From: Albibacillus kandeliae
Lineage (GTDB): Bacteria; Pseudomonadota; Alphaproteobacteria; Rhodobacterales; Rhodobacteraceae
Direction: 5' to 3'
NCBI RefSeq assembly: GCF_003116585.1
Contig: NZ_QEHM01000003.1
Location: 234,916 to 298,915 of the forward strand
Length of the DNA stretch: 64,000 nt
Shown: piece after piece, positions 52,498 to 61,671 of the stretch
How positions within the stretch are numbered: position 1 is the stretch's first letter
How the letters are laid out: every line of letters begins with the position of its first letter
The notes under the pieces: generated by a model
Told to the model about the DNA's origin: nothing
Database searches by the model: none
What the model saw: the letters and a program-made list of their open reading frames with translations, nothing else
Position numbers and translations under genes: made by a program

Positions 52498-53424
52498 ATG
52501 ACCGAGATTTTCCTGCGGACACTGCCCTTTTTCGCGATCATCGCGCTCGGCTTCTGGGCCGGCTATGTCCGTTTCTTCACCGAACAGGCCACCGCCTACC
52601 TCACCAAGTTCGTCTTCTTCTTCGCGCTCTCGGCGATGCTGTTCCGCTTTGCCGCGAACCTGAACTTCGCCGAGGTCTTTGATGCGCGGCTGATCGGCGG
52701 CTACCTCTTCGGCTGCGCCATCGTCTATTGCATCGCCACTGTCGTTGCCTTCCTGCGCAAGCTCGACATGCAGACCGCCGCGGTCGAGGCGCAATGCGCG
52801 GTGATCGGCAACACTGGCTTCCTTGGCCTGCCGATGTTCGTGATGCTCTTCGGCGAGGCCTCGATCGGGCCGATGATGATGGTGCTGGCCACCGACCTCA
52901 TCGTGTTCTCCAGCCTGATCGTGATCCTCGTGCACGCCGGGCGCGACCGCCGGATGAGCCCGGCGGTGTTCCGCACCATCGGCCTCGGGCTGCTGAAGAA
53001 CCCGATGATCGTCGCCATCTCGGCGGGGCTGCTCTGGTCGGCCTTCAAGGTGCCGATCCCGACGCCGATGAACGACTTTCTCAGCATCCTCGGCGGCGCC
53101 TCCACCCCCGGCGCGCTGTTCGCCATCGGGGCCTCGCTGGCGGGCAAGTCGGCCGAGCGGGTGCAGGTCGCGGGCTGGCTGACCTTCTGCAAGCTGGTGC
53201 TGCACCCCGCCTTCGTCGCCATCGGCGTGCTGCTGGTCTTCCCGCTCGATCCCTATACCGCGACCGTGGTGGTCGCCGGCGCGGCGCTGCCGGTCGCGGG
53301 CAATGTCTACATGCTGGCCCAGCACTACGGCATCGCACCGCACCGGGTCTCGGCGGCGATCCTGTTTTCCACCGCGCTCAGCATCCTGACCGTGCCGCTG
53401 GTCATCGCCTGGGTCGGCGGCTGA
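52498..53424 (+). CDS. AEC family (auxin efflux carrier-like) transporter
   Basis: A 308-residue carrier with about ten TM helices and the AEC pattern: FLRTLPFFAIIALGFWAGY at the N-terminus, NTGFLGLPMFVMLFG near 100 (the N-x-G-F-(L/M)-G-(L/I/Y)-P motif), NPMIVAISAGLL, and PGALFAIGASL, with AGAALPVAGNVYMLA near 265. Members move small carboxylates and auxin-like acids. It follows soeC by 86 bp and might be part of the same unit, possibly exporting an anionic product, but the substrate cannot be assigned. The usual xsc neighbour for sulfite export is a TauE/SafE protein, which is not present here. Confidence 0.9.
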   Translation: MTEIFLRTLPFFAIIALGFWAGYVRFFTEQATAYLTKFVFFFALSAMLFRFAANLNFAEVFDARLIGGYLFGCAIVYCIATVVAFLRKLDMQTAAVEAQCAVIGNTGFLGLPMFVMLFGEASIGPMMMVLATDLIVFSSLIVILVHAGRDRRMSPAVFRTIGLGLLKNPMIVAISAGLLWSAFKVPIPTPMNDFLSILGGASTPGALFAIGASLAGKSAERVQVAGWLTFCKLVLHPAFVAIGVLLVFPLDPYTATVVVAGAALPVAGNVYMLAQHYGIAPHRVSAAILFSTALSILTVPLVIAWVGG

Positions 53425-53538
53425 TCCATCTCTTATCTGCAAATACTCCCGCCGGAGGCTCCCGCCCTTTACGCCCGAGCCTGGGCCGGTTAGCCAAGTG
53501 CCAAAGCCCACGCTTCGCCCACCCAAGGAGATCCCGTG

Positions 53539-54369
53539 ATGAAAACCCTTTCCGAGAACACCTGTTTCGGTGGCGTACAGGGGGTCTATTCCCATGCCTC
53601 CGACGCCTGCAGCTGCGACATGACCTTCGGACTGTTCCTGCCCGAAGAGGCCCGCGACGGCCCGGTGCCGCTGCTCTGGTACCTCTCCGGCCTGACCTGC
53701 ACCCACGAGAATGCCATGACCAAGGCCGGTGCCCAGATGTGGGCCGCCGAGCAGGGCATCGGGCTCGTCTTCCCGGATACCTCGCCGCGCGGCGAGGACG
53801 TGGCCGACGACGAGGCCTATGACCTCGGCAAGGGCGCCGGTTTCTACGTGAACGCGACCGAGACCCCCTGGGCACCGCATTTCCGCATGTGGGACTACGT
53901 GGCCGAGGAACTGCCCGCGCTGCTGGCCGAGCACTTCGCCATCGACCCCGAGCGCCAGTCGATCACCGGGCACTCGATGGGCGGACACGGCGCGCTGACG
54001 CTGGCGATGAACCTGCCGGGCCGCTACCGCTCGGTCTCGGCCTTCGCGCCGATCTCGAACCCGACCGGGTCGGACTGGGGCCGCAAGCAGCTGACCGCCT
54101 ACCTCGGCAGCGATGAAAGCACCTGGGCACGGCATGACGCCTCGCTGGTGATGAAAGACAAGGGCTTTGACGGGCCCGTACTGGTCGACACCGGCACCAA
54201 GGACCAGTTCATCGACCTGCTGAAGCCCGAAGCGCTGGCCGCCGCCGTGGCAGAACGCCGCCAGCAGGCGACCCTGCGCCTGCAGCCGGGCTATGACCAC
54301 AGCTACTTCTTCGTCTCGACCTTCATGGAAGATCACGTGACCTTCCACGCCAACGCGCTCTGGGCCTGA
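53539..54369 (+). CDS. fghA: S-formylglutathione hydrolase
   Basis: Serine hydrolase that releases formate and glutathione from S-formylglutathione in formaldehyde oxidation. The 276 residues show the esterase-D pattern: [15 protein letters not shown] (oxyanion region) near 47-60, [11 protein letters not shown], nucleophile Ser146 in GHSMGGHG, and the late Asp and His in TKDQFI and YDHSYFF. AAGGAG 8 bp before the ATG at 53539 supports the start; the GTG just before it is also in frame. The partner formaldehyde dehydrogenase gene is not in this window. Confidence 0.96.
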   Translation: MKTLSENTCFGGVQGVYSHASDACSCDMTFGLFLPEEARDGPVPLLWYLSGLTCTHENAMTKAGAQMWAAEQGIGLVFPDTSPRGEDVADDEAYDLGKGAGFYVNATETPWAPHFRMWDYVAEELPALLAEHFAIDPERQSITGHSMGGHGALTLAMNLPGRYRSVSAFAPISNPTGSDWGRKQLTAYLGSDESTWARHDASLVMKDKGFDGPVLVDTGTKDQFIDLLKPEALAAAVAERRQQATLRLQPGYDHSYFFVSTFMEDHVTFHANALWA

Positions 54370-54374
54370 GGGCG

Positions 54375-54830
54375 GTGACCGCGCTCTACATCGATGCCGA
54401 CGCCTGTCCGGTCAAGGCCGAGGCCGAGCGCGTGGCCACGCGCCACCGGCTGAAGATGTTCGTTGTCTCGAACGGCGGCATCCGGCCCTCGGCCAACCCG
54501 CTGGTCGAGACGGTGATCGTCGCCAGCGGTGCGGACGAGGCCGACAAGTGGATCGCCGAGCGCTGCGGGCCGGGCGATGTGGTGGTGACCGGTGACATCC
54601 CGCTGGCCGCCAAATGCGTCGAGGCCGGGGCCCGCGTGCTGCGCCACAACGGCGAGGCGTTTACCGCGAAGAACATCGGCCAGCAGCTTGCCATGCGCGA
54701 TCTGATGGCAGACATGCGCGCCGCCAATCCGCTTAACCAGGGCGGCGGTGGCAGGGCCTTTACAAAGGCCGATCGCTCCCGTTTCTTGGATGCGCTCGAG
54801 CGCGAGATAAGGGCGGCGGGACGGCAGTAA
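54375..54830 (+). CDS. YaiI/YqxD family (UPF0178) protein
   Basis: A 151-residue protein of the UPF0178 family with a PIN-like start: [20 protein letters not shown], then [32 protein letters not shown] and [10 protein letters not shown]. The DADACPVK motif (an Asp-rich metal-like site) is the family mark. Function is not known. The start is GTG, giving the family-typical length. It begins only 5 bp after fghA and is likely in the same unit. Confidence 0.93.
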   Translation: MTALYIDADACPVKAEAERVATRHRLKMFVVSNGGIRPSANPLVETVIVASGADEADKWIAERCGPGDVVVTGDIPLAAKCVEAGARVLRHNGEAFTAKNIGQQLAMRDLMADMRAANPLNQGGGGRAFTKADRSRFLDALEREIRAAGRQ

Positions 54831-54916
54831 CACATGGGGCGGACGCCAGGTCTTTTCGAAGGGATCTGACGGAATTCTTTCAGGAATTTTGACCCCGAGA
54901 GCAGGATAGGACAGGC

Positions 54917-55537
54917 ATGAGACCAGAGGCAGTGATCTTCGACATCGGCAACGTGCTGATCGAATGGCAGCCCGAACGCTTCTACGACGCGCAGATCGGC
55001 GAGGCGCGGCGGCGCGCCATGTTCTCCTCGGTCGATCTGCACGGCATGAACGACAAGGTGGACCTCGGTCACAACTTCACCGAGACGATCTATGGCACAG
55101 CCGAGGAGTACCCGGAGTTCCGCGAGGAGATCCGGATGTGGCACGACCGCTGGATCGAACTGGCCACCCCGGTCATCGACCGGTCGCTGCGGCTGATGAA
55201 GGCTCTGAAATCCAATGGCGTGCCGGTCTTTTCGCTGACCAACTTCGGGATCCAGAGCTTCGACTACGCCGCGACGCACTACCCCTTCCTGCTGGAATTC
55301 GACCGGCCCTACATCTCGGGGCACATGAAGGTGATCAAGCCGAACCCGGTGATCTACCAGATGGTCGAGGAGGACTGCGGGATCGCGCCGGGCGCGCTGC
55401 TGTTCACCGACGACCGCGCCGACAACATTGCCGCCGCTGCCGCGCGCGGCTGGCAGACCCACCATTTTCAGGGCCCCGAGGGACTGGCCGCACGCCTTGT
55501 TTCCGAAGGACTTCTGACCGAAGAGGAAGCCGCATGA
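54917..55537 (+). CDS. HAD family hydrolase (YihX-like)
   Basis: A 206-residue haloacid dehalogenase-type phosphatase. Motif I is AVIFDIGNVLIEW, in which the second Asp is replaced by Gly as in the YihX-type sugar-phosphatase branch (FDLGNV). Motif II is FSLTNF, motif III uses the Lys in VIKPNPVIYQ, and motif IV is LLFTDDRADN. Its TGA overlaps the ATG of the next gene by 4 bp (ATGA), suggesting a coupled pair. A sugar-phosphate substrate is possible, but the pairing with an ornithine-cyclodeaminase homologue is not explained by that. Confidence 0.9.
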   Translation: MRPEAVIFDIGNVLIEWQPERFYDAQIGEARRRAMFSSVDLHGMNDKVDLGHNFTETIYGTAEEYPEFREEIRMWHDRWIELATPVIDRSLRLMKALKSNGVPVFSLTNFGIQSFDYAATHYPFLLEFDRPYISGHMKVIKPNPVIYQMVEEDCGIAPGALLFTDDRADNIAAAAARGWQTHHFQGPEGLAARLVSEGLLTEEEAA

Positions 55538-56481
55538 CCGTTCCCGTCATCCCGTTCGCCGAAGCCGAGGCGCTGCTTGACTGGATCGCCTTCACCGAGG
55601 CGCTGGCCGCCGGGCACAAGCTGCCCAAGGCCGAGATTGACGATACCTTCCTCTATCGCGGCAAGGACACGCTGCTGTCGCGCGCGGCCTGGATCGACGG
55701 CATGGGGCTGGCGGTGAAATCGGCCACCGTGTTCCCCGGCAACCCGGACAAGGGCAAGCCGATGGTCAACGGCGGCGTCTGCCTCTACTCCGACAGTGAC
55801 GGGATGCTGGAGGCGATCGTCGACTTCCACCTCGTGACCAAGTGGAAGACGGCGGGCGACAGCCTGCTGGGCGCCCTGCGACTGGCCCGCCCCGAGAGCG
55901 AGAAGGTTCTGATCGTGGGCGCGGGAACGGTCGGCAAGTCGCTGTGCCAGGCCTTTGGCGCGGGCTTTCCCAACGCCACGCAGTCGATCTGGAACCGCAC
56001 CATCTCGAAGGCGCATGACCTTGCCAACGAGATGGGCAACGTCTCGGTCGCCGAGGATCTGGAAGCGGCGGTACGGGAGGCCGACATCATCGTGTCGGCG
56101 ACCATGTCCTCCGAGCCGGTGATCAAGGGCGACTGGCTGCGCCCCGGCCAGCACCTGAACCTGATCGGCGCCTATCGTCCCGACATGCGCGAGACCGACG
56201 ACACCGCACTGCAACGGTCGAAAGTCTATGTCGACAGCTTCGACACCACGCTGGACCACATCGGCGAGCTCAAGATCCCGCTGGCCGAGGGCGTCATCGA
56301 GCGCGGGCACGTCCTGGCCGATTTCTACGGGATCGACGGGTTCGAGACCGGCGGCGCCGAGGACATCACGCTGTTCAAGAACGGCGGCGGTGCGCACCTC
56401 GACTTGATGACGGGCCGCTACATCCTCGACTGCTGGCAGGCCGCGCGCCAGAGCTGGAACGACACCAACCTCGACGGCTAG
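55534..56481 (+). CDS. ornithine cyclodeaminase/mu-crystallin family protein
   Basis: A 315-residue NAD(P)-dependent protein of the OCD/mu-crystallin family. The N-terminal part includes MGLAVKSATVFPGN (substrate-binding Lys with the Arg region nearby) and the Rossmann dinucleotide site VLIVGAGTVGKSL near 124-136, followed by SIWNRTISKA. Actual members act as ornithine cyclodeaminases, ketimine reductases or alanine dehydrogenases, so the reaction is not certain. It overlaps the HAD gene by 4 bp and is followed by a convergent MFS gene. Confidence 0.92.
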   Translation: MTVPVIPFAEAEALLDWIAFTEALAAGHKLPKAEIDDTFLYRGKDTLLSRAAWIDGMGLAVKSATVFPGNPDKGKPMVNGGVCLYSDSDGMLEAIVDFHLVTKWKTAGDSLLGALRLARPESEKVLIVGAGTVGKSLCQAFGAGFPNATQSIWNRTISKAHDLANEMGNVSVAEDLEAAVREADIIVSATMSSEPVIKGDWLRPGQHLNLIGAYRPDMRETDDTALQRSKVYVDSFDTTLDHIGELKIPLAEGVIERGHVLADFYGIDGFETGGAEDITLFKNGGGAHLDLMTGRYILDCWQAARQSWNDTNLDG

Positions 56482-56487
56482 CGCCGC

Positions 56488-57732
56488 TCAGGCGGCCAGC
56501 GGTGCGGGGGTGTTCGGCTTCTCCCGCACCGGCAGGTGCACGATGGCGCTGAAGGCGCCGACGCCCACGCCGATCCACCAGACCAGGGTGTAGTCGCCGT
56601 AGATGTCGTACATCCGGCCACCCAGCCAGACCCCGATGAAGCTGCCGATCTGGTGGCTGAGGAAGACGAAGCCGTAGAGCGTGCCCATGTAGCGCAGGCC
56701 GTAGAGGTGCGCGACGAGACCCGAGGTCAGCGGCACGGTGGCGAGCCAGAGCGAGCCCATGACGGCCGAGAAGATCAGCACGCTGCCCGGGGTGATCGGC
56801 ATCAGGATGAACACCGCCGCGGCAATGGTGCGCCCGGTGTAGATGGCCGCCAGCAGGTACTTCTTGGAATAACGCTTGCCCAGCCAACCGGCGAGCAGGG
56901 TTCCCCCGATGTTGGCCACGCCGATCATCGAGAGCGAGACCGCACCCAGTGCCGAGGTCGAGGTGATGCCTATGCTGTGGAGGATGCCACCGGGCAGCAG
57001 CGGGCCACACATCTCGGCGACCATGGCCGGGAAGTGGGCGGTCACGAAGGCCAACTGGTAGCCACAAGAGAAGAAGCCCATGAAGATCATCGCGTAGGAC
57101 GGATCGCGGAAGGCGCGCATCACGACGGTGCCCATGCTCTCTTCCAGCTCGGCCTTGGAGGCTGCCTCGGGGGCGCGCATGAAGGGCAGCAGCAGAATCG
57201 AGCACAGGATGACGACGGCGAAGACCATGAAAGTCTGCTGCCATGTCATGAAGCCCAGCATCCATTCGGCCACCGGGGCGCCGAAGACCTGACCGCCGCT
57301 GCCTGCGGCAGAGACGATGGCGAGCGACATCGAGCGGTTCTCGTCCGAGGCGGCACGACCCACCACCGCGAGGATCACGCCGAACCCGGTGCCGGCGACG
57401 CCGAAGCCCACCAGCCAGGCGTAGAGCTGGTGTTCGAGCGGGGTCGTGGACCAGGCCGAGAGGACAAGCCCGGCGGCATAGAGCAGCGCGCCCATGACGA
57501 TGGCGCGGCGGTCGCCGATCTTCTCCGCGATGGCGCCGAAGAGGGGCTGACCGATACCCCAAGCGAGGTTCTGGATGGCGATGGCCAGCGAGAACTCGGA
57601 CCTGAGCCAGTGGAACTCTTCGGCGATCGGGATCTGGAACACGCCGAACGAGGAGCGCACCGCGAAGCTCAGCAGGATGATGAGGCTGCCGGTGATCAGC
57701 ACCGGCGTGAAGAGCGAGGCGGAACGGGTCAT
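56488..57732 (-). CDS. MFS transporter
   Basis: A 414-residue major facilitator with twelve TMs. The TM2-3 loop motif reads GAIAEKIGDRRAIVMG near residues 68-83. Motif C-like GFGVAGTGFGVILAVVG lies near 110-125. I place the start at MTRSASLFTP, 4 residues before TM1; the longer frame adds a non-membrane extension with no ribosome site. It converges with the OCD gene, 6 bp apart. The substrate is not readable, although the sequence style resembles anion or monocarboxylate carriers of roseobacters. Confidence 0.9.
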   Translation of the reverse strand: MTRSASLFTPVLITGSLIILLSFAVRSSFGVFQIPIAEEFHWLRSEFSLAIAIQNLAWGIGQPLFGAIAEKIGDRRAIVMGALLYAAGLVLSAWSTTPLEHQLYAWLVGFGVAGTGFGVILAVVGRAASDENRSMSLAIVSAAGSGGQVFGAPVAEWMLGFMTWQQTFMVFAVVILCSILLLPFMRAPEAASKAELEESMGTVVMRAFRDPSYAMIFMGFFSCGYQLAFVTAHFPAMVAEMCGPLLPGGILHSIGITSTSALGAVSLSMIGVANIGGTLLAGWLGKRYSKKYLLAAIYTGRTIAAAVFILMPITPGSVLIFSAVMGSLWLATVPLTSGLVAHLYGLRYMGTLYGFVFLSHQIGSFIGVWLGGRMYDIYGDYTLVWWIGVGVGAFSAIVHLPVREKPNTPAPLAA

Positions 57733-57936
57733 GATGGCTGTCCTAATGGGGTTCGCGCATAATCCCGGATTTTGCAACGCGACGTCAATTCACCTGTTGT
57801 GAAGTTAATGATCATGATTGGTGATGAATTCCTGGGCAGATCGCAAAAGCCAAGCAGCCGCGCTGCCTTGGCTCCATTCGCCATTCATCCCGCCCCATCG
57901 TCATGTTAACGAGGCGCTGCGAAAAACCGAGATCAG

Positions 57937-58995
57937 ATGACCACGATTACCGAGATATACGACCGCAAGGCCGCCGAAGGCAGCCTCACCCGGGATTCGG
58001 CGCAGGAGGCCGTGCTGGGCGAATTCGAACGAATTCGCTCGGAACTGGCCAAGCCCGTCAAGCGCGGATTGTTCCGCAAGGCGCCCGAGCCGCCCAAGGG
58101 CCTGTACCTCTGGGGTGGCGTCGGGCGCGGCAAGTCGATGCTGATGGACCTCTTTGTCGAGAGCCTTGGCGACATTCCGGCCCGGCGGGTGCACTTCCAC
58201 GCCTTCATGCAGGAAATCCACGCCGGGATGCACAAGGCGCGCCAGCAGGGCGTGACCGATGCGCTGAAGCCCGTGGTGGCGGACGTGATCGCATCGGTCC
58301 GGGTGCTGGCCTTTGACGAGATGCAGATCACCGACATCACCGACGCGATGATCGTCGGCCGGCTGTTCGAGGCCCTCTTCGCCGCCGGGGTGGTCGTGGT
58401 CACCACCTCGAACCGCGTGCCGGGCGACCTTTACAAGAACGGGCTGAACCGACAGCTGTTCCTGCCCTTCATCGCCCTCATCGAGGAGAAGATGGTGGTG
58501 CGCGAGCTGGCCAGCCCGCGCGATTACCGGCAGGATCGGCTGGAGGGCGCGCAGGTCTACTTCTCGCCGGTGAACCCCGAGACCCGCGCCGAGGTCGAGG
58601 CGATCTGGCAGGACCTCACGCAGGGCGTGGCCGAGCCGCTGGTGCTGGTGGTGCAGAAGCGCGAGGTCGAACTGCCAGCGTTTCGCAACGGCGTGGCACG
58701 GGCCCGGTTCTACGATCTCTGCGGCAAGCCGCTGGGCCCGGCGGACTACCTCGCCATCGCCGACGCGGTGCGCGTCCTGATCCTCGAGGACATCCCGCGG
58801 CTGTCGCGGTCCAACTTCAACGAGGCCAAGCGTTTCGTCACGCTGATCGACGCGCTCTACGAGGCGAAGGTCCGCCTGATCGCATCGGCAGCGGCGGAAC
58901 CGGACTACCTCTACGTTGAAGGTGAAGGCACGTTCGAATTCGAGCGGACGGCCTCACGCCTGCGCGAGATGCAGGACAAGGACTGGGGCAGATAG
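57937..58995 (+). CDS. zapE: cell division protein ZapE (AFG1-like ATPase)
   Basis: A 352-residue AAA-type ATPase: Walker A GGVGRGKS (60-67), LAFDEMQITDI as Walker B with downstream sensor, HFHAFMQEIH near 88, TTSNRVPGDLYKNGLNR near 163-179, and a C-terminal SRSNFNEAKRFVTLIDALYE. The family (Pfam AFG1_ATPase) acts on FtsZ rings or on unassembled membrane proteins. The order of motifs and the length are standard. It stands alone; the porin follows 281 bp downstream. Confidence 0.95.
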   Translation: MTTITEIYDRKAAEGSLTRDSAQEAVLGEFERIRSELAKPVKRGLFRKAPEPPKGLYLWGGVGRGKSMLMDLFVESLGDIPARRVHFHAFMQEIHAGMHKARQQGVTDALKPVVADVIASVRVLAFDEMQITDITDAMIVGRLFEALFAAGVVVVTTSNRVPGDLYKNGLNRQLFLPFIALIEEKMVVRELASPRDYRQDRLEGAQVYFSPVNPETRAEVEAIWQDLTQGVAEPLVLVVQKREVELPAFRNGVARARFYDLCGKPLGPADYLAIADAVRVLILEDIPRLSRSNFNEAKRFVTLIDALYEAKVRLIASAAAEPDYLYVEGEGTFEFERTASRLREMQDKDWGR

Positions 58996-59119
58996 GCCGA
59001 GAGCCATGCGACCAGCGCAATCGGGGTTTGCCTTGTCCGGGACGCCGGACGAGCGGATTTTCGCATGACGTGCGCGTAAACGCGCCAGAATTCGCCATAA
59101 TAATAAACGCTTCGGCGAA

Positions 59120-59144
59120 ATCATGCTCACAACAAAAGCATGAT
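59120..59144. promoter_or_regulatory. inverted repeat upstream of porin
   Basis: ATCATGCT (59120-59127) and AGCATGAT (59137-59144) are perfect 8-bp arms with a 9-bp spacer, in an AT-rich stretch 130 bp before the porin start. It could be a regulator site or the end of the zapE message; there is no T-tract. Confidence 0.4.
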
Positions 59145-59243
59145 GTGAACATGTAAATTGCAAGCCTACCTAACTCTGTTTTGACGTCAGCAGGGTTGAA
59201 TCCGCCGATCCGAGAGCCGAAGTGAGCCGAACCAGTCATTGGA

Positions 59244-59253
59244 TGACCGGTCA
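59244..59253. promoter_or_regulatory. palindrome in porin leader
   Basis: TGACCGGTCA is a perfect 10-bp palindrome 24 bp before the porin ATG, close to the ribosome site AAAAGGAT. It is either an operator or a small mRNA hairpin. Confidence 0.35.
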
Positions 59254-59276
59254 AAACTACTGAAAAGGATAAACCC

Positions 59277-60386
59277 ATGCGTCTCTCCCAGATGCTTCCT
59301 TACGGAGCGCTTGCGGGTGTCCTGTCTGCTCCCCTCCTGGCCACCCCGGTCATGGCGCAGCAGGCTGCAAAGGTCACCTTCTACGGACAGCTTACCCCGA
59401 CCTATCAATATGTTGACGATGGGGAGGACTCGAACTCCAACCTCGCCGACAACGGCAACTCGCCCTCCCGCATCGGGATGAAGGTCGTCACCAACCTCGG
59501 CCCCGGCGAACTGACCTTCACGCTGGAAAGCGCCCTCGGACTGGTGCAGACCGGCAGCTACAGCCAGACCAACGACCCGGACAAGCTGGACTGGACCCTG
59601 ACCAGCCTGCGGAAACTGGACTTCGCCTACACCGGCAACTTCGGTACCATCTCGATCGGTCAAGGCAGCACCGCGTCTGACGGCACCGGCGAAGCCGACC
59701 TGTCGGGCACCGGCCTTGCCAGCTACTCGGGCGTTGCTGACAGCGCCGGCGGCTTCGAGTTCCGCACCGCCGCAGGCGCCCTCTCGGGCATCTCGCTGGG
59801 CGATGTCTCGTCCAACATGGACGGCTCCCGCCGCGCCCGCGTGCGCTATGACACCCCGTCGTTCAACGGCTTCGTGTTCAGCGCGTCCTACGGCCAGGAA
59901 GTCCTCGCCGAAGGCAACGACAACGACTACTACGATCTGGCCGTCCGCTACACCAAGGACGTGGGTGACTTCACCGTTCAGGCGGCGACCTCCTACCAGT
60001 GGGTCGACATTGCTGATGGCGACACCACCGAGCGCTACGTGATCTCGGCAGCGGCCCTGCACGAGCCGACCGGCCTGAACGCAGCCGTGTCCTACGGTGC
60101 GCAGACCGAGGGCGGCGACGCCGACTACGCCTACGTGAAACTGGGCTACAAAGCGCGCTTCCTCAACGTGGGCGGCACCAACTTCTCGATCGACTACTAC
60201 CAGGGCAACGACTTCCTGACCGCAGGCGACGAAAGCGGCTCGACCGCCTTCACCGTGCTGCAGGAATTCGACAACCAGGACCTCGAAGTCTTCGCGTCGC
60301 TGCGTCGCAGCTCCTACGAAGACACCTCGGCTGTCTCCTACCAGGACGTCGACTCGATCCTGATCGGTGGTCGTCTGAAGTTCTAA
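59277..60386 (+). CDS. outer-membrane porin
   Basis: A 369-residue porin. The Sec signal is MRLSQMLPYGALAGVLSAP with cleavage after VMA (about residue 27). The mature chain begins QQAAKVTFYGQLTPTYQYVDDGED and alternates beta-strands to end in RLKF, the terminal Phe recognised by the BAM machinery. KVTFYGQL and GMKVVTNLGPG are typical of the alphaproteobacterial general porin family. AAAAGGAT precedes the ATG. Codon use is strongly biased, as expected for an abundant protein. Its terminator lies inside the convergent folC gene. Confidence 0.94.
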   Translation: MRLSQMLPYGALAGVLSAPLLATPVMAQQAAKVTFYGQLTPTYQYVDDGEDSNSNLADNGNSPSRIGMKVVTNLGPGELTFTLESALGLVQTGSYSQTNDPDKLDWTLTSLRKLDFAYTGNFGTISIGQGSTASDGTGEADLSGTGLASYSGVADSAGGFEFRTAAGALSGISLGDVSSNMDGSRRARVRYDTPSFNGFVFSASYGQEVLAEGNDNDYYDLAVRYTKDVGDFTVQAATSYQWVDIADGDTTERYVISAAALHEPTGLNAAVSYGAQTEGGDADYAYVKLGYKARFLNVGGTNFSIDYYQGNDFLTAGDESGSTAFTVLQEFDNQDLEVFASLRRSSYEDTSAVSYQDVDSILIGGRLKF

Positions 60387-60393
60387 GACAGGT

Positions 60394-61671
60394 TCAGGAG
60401 CCGTTCTCGCGGAGGACGGCTCCGGCCAGATACAGAGAGCCGCAGATCAGCACACGCGACTGCGGCTCTTTTTGTGCGATCCGGGCAAGCGCCTCGGCCA
60501 CCGAGGTCGCGGTGGACGCAGCGATACCGGCATCGGCGGCCGCAGCAGCGGTCACCTCGGCCGGAAGCGTGTTGGCCTCCCCGGGGATCGACACCGCCGT
60601 CAGGCTCTCGGCGTGGCCCGCCAGCGGGCGCATGTAGCCGCCCACATCCTTCGTGTTCAGCATCCCGCAGATCAGGTGCGTCGACCGCTTCGGCAGATCG
60701 TCGAGCACCCGGGCCAGCGCCTCGCCCGCGGCGGGGTTGTGGCCGCCATCGAGCCAGAGTTCGACGCCGGGCGCGGACTCGGCCAGCGGCCCGCTGGTCA
60801 GGCGCTGCATCCGGGCGGGCCAGTGGGCCCTGGTCACGGCGGCCTCGTAGGCATCGTCCCCGAGCCCGAGGTGGCGCAGGGCGGCCAGTGCGGCGCCCGC
60901 GTTCTCGATTTGGTGTGCCCCCAGGAGGTTCGGGCGCGGCAGGTCGCGCAGGCCGGTTTCGTCGGAATAGATCAGGCGACCGTGTTCCTCGTGCGCGTGC
61001 CAGTGCTGGCCGTGCACCAGCAGCGGCGCGCCGACGCGGGCGGCCTGCCTCTCGATGACCTCCAGCGCCTCGTCCTTCTGGGGGCCGACGACGCAGGTCA
61101 CGCCACGCTTGAGGATACCGGCCTTCTCGAAGGCGATTTCGCCCAGCGTGTTGCCGAGGAACTGCTGATGGTCGATCGAGACCGGGGTAATCACCGTCAG
61201 CGCGGGGGCCGCCGGCACGTTGGTCGCGTCGAGACGCCCGCCAAGGCCGACTTCGAGAAGCGTATAGTCCGCACGGGTCCGCGCGAAGGCAAGGATCGCC
61301 GCGCAGGTCGTGATCTCGAAGTAGGTGATCGGCTGGCCGCTGTTGGCGTCGTAGCACTCGTCCAGCACCGCCGAGAGCGCCGGTTCCGAGATCAGCTCAC
61401 CCGCGACGCGGATGCGCTCATGGAACCGCGCGAGGTGGGGCGAGGTATAGGCATGGGCCGTCAGGCCCGCCCCCTCGATCCCCGCCCGGATCATCGCCAG
61501 CGTCGAGCCCTTGCCGTTGGTCCCGGCGATGTGGATCACTGGCGGCAGGTCGTTCTGGGGGTTGCCCAGCGCGTCGAGCAGGCGCCACACCCGGTCGAGC
61601 GTCAGGTCGATGATCTTGGGGTGGAGCGCCATCATCCTCTCGAGGATGATGTCCGAGGCGGGCGCCGTCAT
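60394..61671 (-). CDS. folC: bifunctional folylpolyglutamate/dihydrofolate synthase
   Basis: A Mur-ligase-type enzyme of 425 residues that adds glutamate to dihydropteroate and folates. P-loop GTNGKGST (50-57), then [23 protein letters not shown] and [10 protein letters not shown] in the centre, and the C-terminal Mur domain with [11 protein letters not shown]. The start ATG overlaps the accD stop by 4 bp (ATGA). Its 3' end overlaps the porin terminator on the other strand. Confidence 0.96.
   Translation of the reverse strand: MTAPASDIILERMMALHPKIIDLTLDRVWRLLDALGNPQNDLPPVIHIAGTNGKGSTLAMIRAGIEGAGLTAHAYTSPHLARFHERIRVAGELISEPALSAVLDECYDANSGQPITYFEITTCAAILAFARTRADYTLLEVGLGGRLDATNVPAAPALTVITPVSIDHQQFLGNTLGEIAFEKAGILKRGVTCVVGPQKDEALEVIERQAARVGAPLLVHGQHWHAHEEHGRLIYSDETGLRDLPRPNLLGAHQIENAGAALAALRHLGLGDDAYEAAVTRAHWPARMQRLTSGPLAESAPGVELWLDGGHNPAAGEALARVLDDLPKRSTHLICGMLNTKDVGGYMRPLAGHAESLTAVSIPGEANTLPAEVTAAAAADAGIAASTATSVAEALARIAQKEPQSRVLICGSLYLAGAVLRENGS
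60436..60473 (+). terminator. intrinsic terminator of porin inside folC
   Basis: AGAGCCGCAG (60436-60445) and CTGCGGCTCT (60460-60469) are perfect 10-bp arms around a 14-nt loop, followed by TTTT on the plus strand. A second hairpin GGAGCCGT/ACGGCTCC (60397-60423) lies just before it. Both sit within the folC 3' coding region. Confidence 0.8.

Noticed and set aside
53425-53538. Intergenic CCCGCCGGAGGC stretch as a mobile repeat
   Set aside because: It resembles short dispersed roseobacter sequences, but one copy without a clear inverted structure is not enough to support a repeat call.
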